64,000 bases of DNA from Pedobacter cryoconitis (GTDB lineage Bacteria > Bacteroidota > Bacteroidia > Sphingobacteriales > Sphingobacteriaceae), in the NCBI GenBank assembly GCA_019352875.1, contig JAAAFW010000006.1, forward strand, positions 1,581,462 through 1,645,461, read 5' to 3'. The notes below the pieces were generated by a model, which worked only from the letters and a program-made list of their open reading frames with translations, was not told where the DNA came from and ran no database searches. Positions 19,242 to 28,657 of the stretch are shown here, in pieces. Position 1 is the stretch's first letter; each line of letters opens with the position of its first letter. Made by a program: the position numbers and the translations under genes.

Positions 19242-20660
19242 TTATTTGAGATTCGGGTTCCGGTCGATCTCAGTCTGAGGTGTCGGGAACAGAAGTTTTG
19301 CTGCAGTGACATTATAGTTCAGGTTTTTCCCTGCACCATCTGTCTGTGCGTTCATAACTTCAATGGCACGACCTGTCCGCAGCAGATCAAACCAGCGGTG
19401 ACCTTCAAATGCCAGTTCCAGCCTGCGTTCTTTTTCAATAGCCAAACGCATTTCGGTCTGGTTACCAGCCGAAGTTCCAGCCAGGTTTACTCTTTTCCTG
19501 ATCTGGTCAACCAGGGTTTTTGCCTGTGCCCAGCCACCGCCGCTCAATTCATTGACAGCTTCAGCTTTTAGCAGCAGGATATCAGCCAGACGAATCATAT
19601 AGCTGTTGCTTTTATCATCAGCACGATACTTATTGATAAAAGGATAATTTGCTTTAGTCCAGTAATCATCAGACCAGCCTTCTGTAGCGACATTTCTGAA
19701 AACAAGACTTGACTTTTTACGGATCTCGTCTTTCTCATTATCATAAGCTCTAACCAGGTCATTGGATGGCGTATTAAATCTTTTCCATCCGGTACCTGTA
19801 ATCACACCTGGCATCCAGTTTCCATGCTGACCACCAAAACCATCATACTGCATTTCCCAGATAGATTCTGAATTGTTTTTATTCGCTTCCAGGAACAGAC
19901 CATCAAAAGAAGGGAACAGGCTGTATCCGCCAGCGATGGTCGCATCGGCATATTGATTTACTTTTGCCCAGTCTTTGGTCTCCATAGTTGCGTACACCTT
20001 TGCAAGCAAGGCATTGGCTACATTTTTGGTGAAAATGCCTTTATTTGGTGCAGTTGCGCTGGCATTTGCCAGTGCAAATTCAAGATCGGAGATGATTTGC
20101 TTATAAATATCATCAACAGTGGCTCTTGGAGCCTGCATTTCTGCACTGTTACTTGGTGTTTTAAGTATTAGGGGAGCAGGCCCGAACAGGCGCACGAGGT
20201 TAAAATACATATAAGCACGGATTCCGCGTGCCTCACCTAAGATCTGATTTCTTCGTCCATTCGCATCTAAAGCAGGATCCTGAATATTAGGAACATTCTC
20301 GAGGACTTCATTACAGTTTTTAATGTCGCTGTATAATGAGCCCCAGTCCCGGCCAACATTACCATTGGTAGAATTGGCTGTGAACAGGTCTAGTTGAATG
20401 TTCGCCTGGTTATCTCCACCAGCATAAGCATTATCTGAGATTACGTCGCCATTGGTCATGAAATCCCAGATATGGTAATCATTGTACATACCATCGTAAA
20501 CACCACGTAATAATTTCTCGGCACCAGCAGCATCCACAAATGCCTTGTCACCTGTAACCTGGTTAAAAGGGTTTTTATCCAGAAAATCTTTTTTACAGCC
20601 AGATTGAACTGAAAGGACAAAAGCCCCGGCTGCGATCAGCGTATATATTCTATATCTCAT
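19242..20660 (-). CDS. susD: SusD/RagB-family outer-membrane glycan-binding lipoprotein
   Basis: SusD proteins cap the SusC transporter and bind incoming glycan at the cell surface. The lipobox is in FVLSVQSGCKKDFLDKNP. The tetratricopeptide-like core is visible: EARGIRAYMYFNLVRLFGPAPLI early, and the C-terminal MIRLADILLLKAEAVNEL and KERRLELAFEGHRWFDLLRTG blocks. Length (472) is typical. It starts 12 bp after the susC stop; ATG 20660 is preferred over a TTG at 20669. Confidence 0.95.
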   Translation of the reverse strand: MRYRIYTLIAAGAFVLSVQSGCKKDFLDKNPFNQVTGDKAFVDAAGAEKLLRGVYDGMYNDYHIWDFMTNGDVISDNAYAGGDNQANIQLDLFTANSTNGNVGRDWGSLYSDIKNCNEVLENVPNIQDPALDANGRRNQILGEARGIRAYMYFNLVRLFGPAPLILKTPSNSAEMQAPRATVDDIYKQIISDLEFALANASATAPNKGIFTKNVANALLAKVYATMETKDWAKVNQYADATIAGGYSLFPSFDGLFLEANKNNSESIWEMQYDGFGGQHGNWMPGVITGTGWKRFNTPSNDLVRAYDNEKDEIRKKSSLVFRNVATEGWSDDYWTKANYPFINKYRADDKSNSYMIRLADILLLKAEAVNELSGGGWAQAKTLVDQIRKRVNLAGTSAGNQTEMRLAIEKERRLELAFEGHRWFDLLRTGRAIEVMNAQTDGAGKNLNYNVTAAKLLFPTPQTEIDRNPNLK

Positions 20661-20672
20661 CTTTAACAAAAA

Positions 20673-23564
20673 TTAAAATCCAACATTAATACCAAACAGA
20701 AAACTCCTCGCCTGTGGATAAGTACCGTAATCCACACCCATATCAGGGCCATTCGCACCGTAACGGTTAACTTCCGGATCCAGACCAGTATACTTTGTGA
20801 AAGTCAGGATGTTATAACCAGTTGCGAATACCATCAGCTTATCCATTTTCCATTTACCAAGCGTTGTTGCGCCGAAGTTGTAAGAAAACGTAGCTGTTTT
20901 CAAACGCAGGTAAGAACCGTTTTCAACGAATCTGCTGGATGTTAATGAATTCTGAGAAGATTGTTTCAATGCACGCGGTACGTCTGTGATCTGGCCAGGT
21001 GTAGTCCATCTGTTCAGGACGGCTGCACTTTGGTTTTTCGCATCATACATTCCTTCTGTTTCTATGCGGGAAGCATTGAATATCTTGTTGCCTTGTACAC
21101 CCTGGAAGAAAACAGATAATCCCCAGTTACCCAGAGTCAGGTTGTTGTTCACACCGTAGTTGAATTTAGCTTGTGCAGAACCCAGGAAAGTACGATCGTT
21201 AGCATCAATTTTACCGTCGTTATTCAGGTCGGTATAAATTGCATCACCGTTGTTAGGATTTACACCTTCAAATATGTAACCGTAGAAACTGCCCAGTGGG
21301 CGGCCTTCCTCTACACGTACAGCAGCATCACGCTCATATAAACCACCGAAATTCAATGATTTTGTTGTTTCACCAAGGCTGGTAACTTTATTTCTGTTAA
21401 AGGAAATATTCAGATCAGTAGACCAGGTAAAGTTGGGGCGCTGGAAGTTCTTTGTTGATAAAGCGAACTCCAGACCTTTGTTCTCCATTGAACCTACATT
21501 CTGTGCCTGTGTACCTAGAGCCGTAGAAGGAGGAAGTTGTACGTTAATTAACAGGTCATTGGTTTTTTTGATATATGCATCTGCAGTAAACGTTACACGG
21601 TTATCAAACATTGTTAAATCCAGACCAATGTTTGTTTGTGTTGTTTTCTCCCAGGTAAGGTCTTCATTAGCAGGCTGAGAGAGCGTGTATGAATTCTGCG
21701 CTGTGATCTGATAAAGTTTCATGTAGGCATAGTCTCCGATACCTTCATCATTACCAACTTTACCCCAGCTACCGCGGATTTTCAGGTCGTTAATAGTTTC
21801 GCTGTCTTTAAGAAAATTCTCTCCTGAGATTCTCCATCCTGCCGAGAAAGAAGGGAAGTAACCAAAACGCTGGTCTTTGGCAAAACGGGATGAACCGTCT
21901 GCACGGAAGTTAGAGCTGAAGAGATATTTACTGTCATAAGCATAAGTAAATCTTCCCAGGTAGGAGCGTTTTGACCATTGTGCACGTTGTGGTACAGTCA
22001 ATGCTACTGAAGGTGGAATATTATTGCCCTGTGTATCGATAAATCTCGATTCTGAATAATTGTTATAGTTATAATCTGATGACTGGATCGTATAACCAGC
22101 AATTGCACCAAAAACATTTTTACCTACGGTTTTATTGTAGTTCAGAATGTTCTCGTTCAGCCATACATTGTCTTTTGTACGGTTATTATTATAAAGACCA
22201 CGCTCTGTACGGCCGTAAACAGTTTTATACGGATCCAGGAAGTAGTTATAGAATGCCTGTCTAAGATTGGTACTGATGGTCGATTTGAAAGAGAGATCTT
22301 TCGTAATATTCACTTCACCGCCGAAAGCACCGATAAACCTGAATTCTCTGTTTTGATTTCTGGAGCCAAAAGCACTTCCTATCGGATGTTCGTAGCCACC
22401 AGGTACTGGTGTAAAACTGCCATTTGGTTCATAAATACCGATAGTCGGCGGAGCTGTCAATGCACCCAGGATGACACCACCTCTGGCTATACCAGCATTA
22501 TCAGGGACATCTACAGATTTATTGAAAGTAAGCGCGGCATTACCAATTAATTTAAACCAGCTGGTTAATTTTTGGTTACCCGAAAAGTTCATAGTGTAGC
22601 GATCCAGTTTAGCCGGCGCAACAACACCTTTATCCTGCTGATAGCCGGACGAGAAATAGTATTCGCCACCTTTAACACCACCTGCCAGGGAAACCTGATA
22701 GCTGTTTTGGGTACCTGTACCGAAAGTTTCTTTTTGCCAGTCGGTATTTGCATTGCCATGTTCATAACCTAACTCATCCATCAAATTGATGTATTGGTCA
22801 CGGTTTAATACATCGTAACTTTTCCAGAAATTAGAGAAGCCGGTAAATGCATTGAAACCTACTCTTAGTTTACCCTGCTTTCCTTTTTTAGTTGTAATCA
22901 GCACGACACCATTTGCACCACTGGAACCATAGATGGCTGCAGCTGAAGCATCTTTCAGGATAGTCATGGACTCGATGTCATTTGGATTGATAAAACTCGC
23001 ATCTCTGGAAGTAACTCCGTCAATTACATATAACGGACTGTTAGATGCTGTGATTGAGGTATTACCACGAATACTTACCGTAATTCCTGCGCCTGGTTTA
23101 CCAGACTGAGAAGTTACCTGAACACCGGCAGCTTTACCCTGTAAGGCCTGCATTGGATTGGTGATTGGCTGGTTTTCGATATCTTTTGAAGATATCGAAA
23201 CAACAGCAGTTGTTAAATCTTTTTTAGTCTGCGTTCCGTAACCGACAACGATAATCTCATTCAGTTGCTGATTATCATCGCTTAGGTTAACGCTGATGGT
23301 TGTTCTGTTATTTACAGGTTGCTCAATCGCAGTATATCCGATAGACGTAAATGTTAATGTAGAACCTGATGGAGCAGTTAAGGTATAAGCGCCATTCGCA
23401 TCAGTCACCACGCCCTGACTGCTGCCTTTGACTTTTACAGAAACCCCAGGTAGCGGGAGTCCCTGCTGATCTTTCACCTGACCTTTAATTTGAACACCCT
23501 GTGCCATTGCTACAGTGATGCTGAATAAAAGACAAGTAATAATTAGAGTAATTTTTCTTCTCAT
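20673..23564 (-). CDS. susC: SusC/RagA-family TonB-linked outer-membrane receptor
   Basis: This 963-residue transporter takes up oligosaccharides with energy from TonB. Domains in order: signal peptide (KITLIITCLLFSITVAMAQG), a carboxypeptidase-D-like regulatory domain (about 25-105), the TonB-box/plug region with NEIIVVGYGTQ, the SusC plug motifs (VSIRGNTSITASNSPLYVIDG, NDIESMTILKDASAAAIYGS) and a 22-strand barrel. ATG 23564 places the signal peptide at the N-terminus. It is first gene of the PUL and has a 333-bp upstream region with paired palindromes. Confidence 0.96.
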   Translation of the reverse strand: MRRKITLIITCLLFSITVAMAQGVQIKGQVKDQQGLPLPGVSVKVKGSSQGVVTDANGAYTLTAPSGSTLTFTSIGYTAIEQPVNNRTTISVNLSDDNQQLNEIIVVGYGTQTKKDLTTAVVSISSKDIENQPITNPMQALQGKAAGVQVTSQSGKPGAGITVSIRGNTSITASNSPLYVIDGVTSRDASFINPNDIESMTILKDASAAAIYGSSGANGVVLITTKKGKQGKLRVGFNAFTGFSNFWKSYDVLNRDQYINLMDELGYEHGNANTDWQKETFGTGTQNSYQVSLAGGVKGGEYYFSSGYQQDKGVVAPAKLDRYTMNFSGNQKLTSWFKLIGNAALTFNKSVDVPDNAGIARGGVILGALTAPPTIGIYEPNGSFTPVPGGYEHPIGSAFGSRNQNREFRFIGAFGGEVNITKDLSFKSTISTNLRQAFYNYFLDPYKTVYGRTERGLYNNNRTKDNVWLNENILNYNKTVGKNVFGAIAGYTIQSSDYNYNNYSESRFIDTQGNNIPPSVALTVPQRAQWSKRSYLGRFTYAYDSKYLFSSNFRADGSSRFAKDQRFGYFPSFSAGWRISGENFLKDSETINDLKIRGSWGKVGNDEGIGDYAYMKLYQITAQNSYTLSQPANEDLTWEKTTQTNIGLDLTMFDNRVTFTADAYIKKTNDLLINVQLPPSTALGTQAQNVGSMENKGLEFALSTKNFQRPNFTWSTDLNISFNRNKVTSLGETTKSLNFGGLYERDAAVRVEEGRPLGSFYGYIFEGVNPNNGDAIYTDLNNDGKIDANDRTFLGSAQAKFNYGVNNNLTLGNWGLSVFFQGVQGNKIFNASRIETEGMYDAKNQSAAVLNRWTTPGQITDVPRALKQSSQNSLTSSRFVENGSYLRLKTATFSYNFGATTLGKWKMDKLMVFATGYNILTFTKYTGLDPEVNRYGANGPDMGVDYGTYPQARSFLFGINVGF

Positions 23565-23644
23565 AATCGTTCTTTGTTTAAAAATTATTTGGTGCATAAA
23601 GTTAAGATCAATCCTATGTTAATTCAAGTGTTTTGAGAAATAAA

Positions 23645-23660
23645 AGTGATATAAGTCACT
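23645..23660. repeat. Small inverted repeat upstream of susC
   Basis: AGTGA-TATAAG-TCACT is a perfect 5-bp palindrome about 80 bp upstream of the susC ATG, next to the first TACGG palindrome. A third palindrome, GTGCTG-ATTTA-CAGCAC, lies at 23723-23739. Confidence 0.4.
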
Positions 23661-23683
23661 GATATATAAGTATATACGTAAAT

Positions 23684-23707
23684 AATGATACGGTTTAATA
23701 CCGTAAA
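23684..23707. promoter_or_regulatory. Candidate operator, copy 1 (TACGG-N7-CCGTA)
   Basis: AATGATACGG, seven variable bases, then CCGTAAA. The dyad TACGG/CCGTA recurs 90 bp further upstream of susC with the same spacing and the same AATGA prefix. The conserved ends with a variable centre look like a dimeric protein-binding site. Confidence 0.5.
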
Positions 23708-23773
23708 TGATTTCGGAGTTTAGTGCTGATTTACAGCACTTAAACTTATTTTTGAATCGAGATACACAGCTAG

Positions 23774-23797
23774 AATGATACGGCCCGATACCGTTAA
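23774..23797. promoter_or_regulatory. Candidate operator, copy 2 (TACGG-N7-CCGTT)
   Basis: This is the second copy of the susC-proximal motif: AATGATACGG, CCCGATA, CCGTTAA. Both copies sit between the susC start and the end of the membrane-bound zinc-ribbon regulator gene. Confidence 0.5.
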
Positions 23798-23897
23798 AAA
23801 AAAATGCATAGGAACCCCTTTACAGCTCTGTTTTTGAGTGAATTTTATGTTTAATTGATTGAAAAGGGTGGGGGAAAAGGTGGAGGTTAGTCTTGGT

Positions 23898-25802
23898 TTA
23901 CTCTAAAACGAGCTTGCTCCAGCCATTTTTATTTGCCTTTTTAAGAGCCGCTTTACGCTCTTCCATGAGCAGTTTAATTTTCGAACCATAGGTCCAGCAG
24001 GTGCTTTGGCGGATATTTAGAATCTCCGCAAGCTTGTGCGAAGATATTTTACCTTTGGTAGTATAGATCAGAAAGATCATATAAAAGGCTTTGTTTATAG
24101 GGATACGTGTATTCTGAAAGACAGTATTTGTAGTAACCGATTCTTCATATCCACATTTACTGCAACGGCGGCTATAGGGAATATGTCCCGGATAAAAATG
24201 ATTGCTTTTACATTTTCTGCAGGTATAACCGTCATTCCATTTCAATTCGGAAAGGAAAAGAAAACAACTGTCCTTATCTGGGTAAATCCGGCTGAACTCT
24301 TCAAAATCGACATCTGCTGACATGACCCGGTCTCTTGTAACCTTTTCGACATTGGTTTGAAGTTCCTGGTTGTCCTGCTCAAGTAGGACATTCATCCGGA
24401 TAATTTCTTCTGCCTGCTGTTTCAAGAGGTCATTTGCTTCTTGTAGCTCGGAATTCTTTGCCTCAATAATCAGGGATTTGTGAAATACTTCCTTCGTTCT
24501 TTCTTCGACTTTGGCTTCCAGCTGGTGGTTAAGCTGGTCTTTCAGTTTGCCGTGCTCTGCCATCTGACGAATCATCTGACGCTGCGCATTTTCTTTTTTA
24601 GTTTTCAGAATCCGGACTTTGTCACCGATTGCGAACGAGAGGAATACCATCTCCAGAATAAAACAGATGCTGAGACTGTAATAGGCAACAACGCCGAAGT
24701 TCAGCCATGAATAGCCCAGCATTATAAAGAACTTCAGGATGAATCCCATGAACAGAAAGCTGTACCCTAATACAAAGAAGCGTGCAGGTTTGTAACCTTT
24801 GAGCATAATATGGATTCCGGTATAAAAGGCGACAGACAGTGGAATGAACTCAATGAATTTATAGGTCAGCAGATCCTGATCTATAAACATGGCATAGAAA
24901 AAAAGCGCAGTTCGGATACCGATGATCCAGATGATTAGTTTATTCAGGTTAGGTGCTTTCGCCCTAACAAATAAGAGTTCCCTGGTAAATAGCAGGGCAA
25001 ATATACTGGTGGAGTATAAGGCGAAAGCATAGGCATTCTGATTCCACGCGGGAGAATTTCCCCATAAATACTGGTATGCAATTCCGTCGGAACTCATCTC
25101 AAATAGTCCGACACTCAGATTATATAGTACATAATAAAGGTATTGCCGCTGACGCATAGCGATGAACATGATCAGATTGTAAAAACTGAAGACCAAAATC
25201 ATTCCATAGAAAACACCAAAATAGAAGTATTCATCCAGTGCATAGGAGATAAACCAGTCGACGCTGCGCAGTACAATAATTACGTCTGCAATCTGTGCTG
25301 ACTTAAACCGGAAGTAATAATCCTGGGTCAGATCATTCTCGTGGTCAATATAAAGGGCAAAGTTCTTATGATGCAGTTCGCGTTCCTTGAAGGGGTAGGC
25401 ATCTCCCAGTGTATGTACTGTATAGCTGCCATCTTTTTGAGGGAGATAAGCAGTGACATGGTCGATAGTCTGATCAAAAAACTCCAGCATAAATCTCTTT
25501 TCTGCTGTGGATTTATGTTTAATCCGGATGCGGTACCAGTAAGTGGATTTGTTGTTCAGCGTCTGAGGAGTGGAAGTTTTACTCGGTACGAAACGATTCC
25601 TGAAGGCATCGCTGCTAACCTGTTCAAACGTGAGCTTATTCTGAGGATCCTGCAGACATTCTATTTCAGCGTGATTAAAAATATGCTGATCTACCTGATC
25701 TGATATAGCTACAGTTTGCTGGGCTTCAGCTACTGTTTTTGAAAAAAGTAAGCCCAGAAAGAGTAAACCAGAGAATAGGAACAGTATAAATCGCTTGTGC
25801 AT
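23898..25802 (-). CDS. Membrane regulator: 7TMR-DISM sensor fused to an IS1595-type zinc-ribbon/HTH domain
   Basis: 634 residues. Order: signal peptide (1-28), a periplasmic jelly-roll sensor (about 35-185; KSTYWYRIRIKH, RFMLEFFD and YYFRF are 7TMR-DISM-like), seven TM helices (about 190-395) and a coiled coil (about 400-495). The end is a domain matching the N-terminal module of IS1595-type transposases. That module has zinc cysteines C528-x2-C531 and C547-x2-C550, the TNTVFQNTRIP stretch, and a helix-turn-helix (KISSHKLAEILNIRQSTCWTYGSKI). The catalytic DDE part is absent. I infer a membrane-anchored one-component regulator of the adjacent PUL. It lies upstream of susC on the same strand and is divergent from lgt. 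Confidence 0.85.
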   Translation of the reverse strand: MHKRFILFLFSGLLFLGLLFSKTVAEAQQTVAISDQVDQHIFNHAEIECLQDPQNKLTFEQVSSDAFRNRFVPSKTSTPQTLNNKSTYWYRIRIKHKSTAEKRFMLEFFDQTIDHVTAYLPQKDGSYTVHTLGDAYPFKERELHHKNFALYIDHENDLTQDYYFRFKSAQIADVIIVLRSVDWFISYALDEYFYFGVFYGMILVFSFYNLIMFIAMRQRQYLYYVLYNLSVGLFEMSSDGIAYQYLWGNSPAWNQNAYAFALYSTSIFALLFTRELLFVRAKAPNLNKLIIWIIGIRTALFFYAMFIDQDLLTYKFIEFIPLSVAFYTGIHIMLKGYKPARFFVLGYSFLFMGFILKFFIMLGYSWLNFGVVAYYSLSICFILEMVFLSFAIGDKVRILKTKKENAQRQMIRQMAEHGKLKDQLNHQLEAKVEERTKEVFHKSLIIEAKNSELQEANDLLKQQAEEIIRMNVLLEQDNQELQTNVEKVTRDRVMSADVDFEEFSRIYPDKDSCFLFLSELKWNDGYTCRKCKSNHFYPGHIPYSRRCSKCGYEESVTTNTVFQNTRIPINKAFYMIFLIYTTKGKISSHKLAEILNIRQSTCWTYGSKIKLLMEERKAALKKANKNGWSKLVLE

Positions 25803-25876
25803 AGCTTACAGGAACCAGTATAAAAACTATCTGCTAAGGTATGATTTTTTACGCAAAAGGAATAAGATGAGCGCCG

Positions 25877-25906
25877 TTGCAAATGTCAGCAGATGCACTA
25901 TATTTG
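25877..25906 (+). promoter_or_regulatory. Promoter of lgt
   Basis: TTG (25877-25879), exactly 19 bp, then TATATTTG (25899-25906): a full match to the Bacteroidota consensus. The transcript would start near 25913, which rules out the in-frame ATG at 25893 and supports the ATG at 25932. Confidence 0.8.
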
Positions 25907-25931
25907 CATCTACCCATTACAAATACAGGAT

Positions 25932-26768
25932 ATGCTGATAGATACCATTATCTGGAACCCCGGAGATTCACTGATAGACCTTGGTTTTTTTGCTTTAAGA
26001 TATTATTCACTTTGTTTCCTGCTTGCGTTTGTTGCAAGTTATATCGTGGTGAAAAAACAGTTCATTAAGCACCACCTCCCTGTTGAGCTGATGGACTCAC
26101 TTACTATTTATGTCGTATTGGGTACATTAATCGGGGCCAGGCTCGGTCACTGCCTGTTCTATGATTTCGCTTATTATTCTAAACACCCGTTGGAGATTAT
26201 CCTTCCTTTTACTTTTACACCGGAGTTTAAAATAACTGGTTTTCAGGGGCTCGCCAGTCATGGTGGAGGGCTGGGAATTATGTTCAGTTTATATCTGTAT
26301 AGCAGGAAATTTAAGCTCAACCTTTGGTTTCTGCTCGATCAGATAGCACTGGTTGTCCCTTTAGCTGGTATGTTTATCAGATTGGGAAATCTGATGAACT
26401 CTGAGATTATCGGTAAACCGACCGGCGAAAACTGGGGGTTTGTTTTTCTGCAGGTGGATAAGATTCCCCGTCATCCGGCGCAACTGTATGAAGCTTTTGC
26501 TTACTTATTGATCTTTATTTTCGTGTATCAGATAATGAAGAGGTATCCAAAAGCCTCAGGTTATACCTTTGGTATGGTGATCTTTTTGGTTTTCTGTTTC
26601 CGAATCGGTATAGAGTTTATAAAGGAAGACCAAAGTGCATTCGAAGCAGGCATGCTTTTGAATATGGGACAAATTCTAAGCATACCTTTTATTCTGTGCG
26701 GATTGTTTATTATGTATTTGAAAAGAGGAGCACCCGAAGCTCCCGAGAAAGCGGCGCTTATACGCTAG
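25932..26768 (+). CDS. lgt: Prolipoprotein diacylglyceryl transferase
   Basis: Lgt transfers diacylglycerol to the lipobox cysteine of prelipoproteins in the inner membrane, the step needed by the SusD-like and other lipoproteins here. Seven TM helices are visible, with family motifs YYSLCFLLAF, VLGTLIGARLGHCLFYD, GLASHGGGLGI and the Lgt signature MFIRLGNLMNSEIIGKPT. The start is set by the promoter at 25877-25906. The 3' end overlaps the convergent MFS gene by 11 bp. Confidence 0.95.
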   Translation: MLIDTIIWNPGDSLIDLGFFALRYYSLCFLLAFVASYIVVKKQFIKHHLPVELMDSLTIYVVLGTLIGARLGHCLFYDFAYYSKHPLEIILPFTFTPEFKITGFQGLASHGGGLGIMFSLYLYSRKFKLNLWFLLDQIALVVPLAGMFIRLGNLMNSEIIGKPTGENWGFVFLQVDKIPRHPAQLYEAFAYLLIFIFVYQIMKRYPKASGYTFGMVIFLVFCFRIGIEFIKEDQSAFEAGMLLNMGQILSIPFILCGLFIMYLKRGAPEAPEKAALIR

Positions 26769-27963
26769 CTTGTGCGGTTTGCATTTTGGCTTTCCCGGCA
26801 AAGCGGAATGAAAGCCAGATGCATAAAGCAAAGCCACTTAAAGCCATTAATGAACCGACATATTCCGGAGAAGTATAGCCGTATCCCGCAGCAATTGGAA
26901 TTCCTCCAAGAAATGCACCTAAAGCATTCCCGGTATTTGCACTTGCCTGCATAGCTGAAGAAGCCAGCATTTCTGCGCCTTTGGCTGCACCGATCATTAA
27001 CATTTGCATTGGCGCTATAACAGCAAAAGCCAATGCACCAGTAATAAAAGTAAGCAGTAAAGCCATTGGCTTAAACTGGCTTAGTTCCGCTACAAGAACC
27101 AAGGTGAAGACCATAGAAAGTAATAGGAATGCTGTAGTTTTTAAGGGTGAAAATCTGTCTGCAAGCCTTCCTCCAATAAAGTTTCCGACAGCCATACCCA
27201 GTCCGGCGATAATCATAATTGGCGTGATCATATTCCCGCTGAAATGCGCAACCTCTGTCATCAATGGAGCGATATAACTGATCCATGCGAATAAGCCGCC
27301 TGTTCCGATAGCTGAAATAGCAATAATGATCCACAGTTCTGCTTTCTTAAAAACTTTAAGACTGTCTGAGAACTTCACATCTGATTGCGAAGGTAAGGCA
27401 GGCAGCCAGCGCTTAATGCTGAGCACAGTGATAATAGCGATTGCAGAGATTACCATAAATGAGATTCTCCAGTCCAGGTTATGCCCAATAAAAGTACCCA
27501 GCGGAACTCCAAAAATATTGGCGATAGTTAATCCCGCGAACATGACAGATACGGATTTAGCCTCGCTGCCCGGGTCTGCAAGGCGGGCTGCCACTACAGC
27601 ACCAATTCCAAAGAATGCACCATGTGGTAAACCGACGAGGAGGCGTGCTACTATTAATAATTCATAAGTTGGAGCTATACTGAAAAGGATATTTCCCAGG
27701 GCGACAATGAGCATTAGTGCCATTAAGACTTTCTTTGGTGGATATTTACCAAGAATACCTACCATGACAGGGGCTCCTATAATTACACCGAGTGCATAAA
27801 CGGTAATCAGGTTACCTGCTTCCGGTATACTGACTTTAAGGGATCTGGCAACGTCGGGTAAAACACCCATCATCATAAACTCAGTCATTCCCAGGCTGAT
27901 ACCGCCCAGGCATAAAGTAATCAGACTCGCCTTGGTGTTGGTAATCAGTTTCAGTAATTTCAT
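26758..27963 (-). CDS. Major facilitator superfamily transporter, AraJ-like (DHA1)
   Basis: This 401-residue transporter has 12 predicted TM helices. It shows the DHA1-type motifs GVLPDVARSLKVS after TM1, VIIGAPVMVGILGKYPPKKV (motif A) and LPHGAFFGIGAVVAARL (motif C region), like AraJ/YdhP efflux proteins. The substrate is unknown. ATG 27963 is preferred to a GTG two codons upstream; a minus-strand -7 element (TACTTTTG) lies at 27981-27988. Monocistronic. Confidence 0.88.
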   Translation of the reverse strand: MKLLKLITNTKASLITLCLGGISLGMTEFMMMGVLPDVARSLKVSIPEAGNLITVYALGVIIGAPVMVGILGKYPPKKVLMALMLIVALGNILFSIAPTYELLIVARLLVGLPHGAFFGIGAVVAARLADPGSEAKSVSVMFAGLTIANIFGVPLGTFIGHNLDWRISFMVISAIAIITVLSIKRWLPALPSQSDVKFSDSLKVFKKAELWIIIAISAIGTGGLFAWISYIAPLMTEVAHFSGNMITPIMIIAGLGMAVGNFIGGRLADRFSPLKTTAFLLLSMVFTLVLVAELSQFKPMALLLTFITGALAFAVIAPMQMLMIGAAKGAEMLASSAMQASANTGNALGAFLGGIPIAAGYGYTSPEYVGSLMALSGFALCIWLSFRFAGKAKMQTAQASV

Positions 27964-28019
27964 ATCCACGAATTTTTTTGCAAAAGTAGGATATTTCTAT
28001 GATGCTGAATCTATTTAGT

Positions 28020-28655
28020 TTAGAAATGATAATTGTATGAAATTTCTTCCAGATCTTCTTCCAGTTGTTCCCAATCGGTAAAGCCCGGTGAGATCGTTAA
28101 TACTATCGCTTTATCTAATTTTTGATGGGCAAATATCTGTTTAACAGCTTCCAGAGGAATACCTGACGGAAGGCCGTTACTTTCGAAATAGGCATCTGCC
28201 CAGTGTTTGTAGGTTAATGGATTTCCATCGAAAGGAGATAATAGTTCTGCCGATATTTTTACGGCTGCTGCAGGCTGAGGGGTCTGCCAGTTTTCCTCAC
28301 CGTCAGACTGCCAGAGGCAAAATGATGTGCCGGCAGAATGAACCGGCTCCCCATAAATAAATTCGTGAAATTGCTCAGGCAGGAGTGGAAGGAGCAGATC
28401 TTTATCTGCAGGATCTTCCTCGACGCTGAACCCATTGATTACTGCACCATCTTTAAGAAACAACAGGAGCAGCTGGGCGCCCTCTCCATTGCGCATTTCA
28501 AAAAATTCCTCGTCCTCGGACCAATCACTGTTATAAGAATAATATCGGTATTGCCATTCCGGTGAAAGAATGGCGTCCAGTACTGCCATTGACTTACAAT
28601 AGTTTTTAAGTTGTTTCCAAGACGGAAGCAGTACGGGATTTGCAGTGGAGATCAT
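28020..28655 (-). CDS. Conserved hypothetical protein, acidic, 211 residues
   Basis: I do not recognise a family. The protein is soluble, tryptophan- and glutamate-rich, with no signal peptide or TM segment. It begins MISTANPVLLPSWKQLKNY and contains EWQYRYYSYNSDWSEDEEFFEMR. The acidic, aromatic-rich look is reminiscent of SUKH/SMI1-like or DUF immunity-type proteins, but that is only an impression. It starts 2 bp after the upstream DUF2071 gene, so the two are co-transcribed. Confidence 0.7.
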   Translation of the reverse strand: MISTANPVLLPSWKQLKNYCKSMAVLDAILSPEWQYRYYSYNSDWSEDEEFFEMRNGEGAQLLLLFLKDGAVINGFSVEEDPADKDLLLPLLPEQFHEFIYGEPVHSAGTSFCLWQSDGEENWQTPQPAAAVKISAELLSPFDGNPLTYKHWADAYFESNGLPSGIPLEAVKQIFAHQKLDKAIVLTISPGFTDWEQLEEDLEEISYNYHF

Positions 28656-28657
28656 GT

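Noticed and set aside
25893..25931. Upstream ATG for Lgt
   Set aside because: It overlaps the -7 element and precedes the predicted transcription start.
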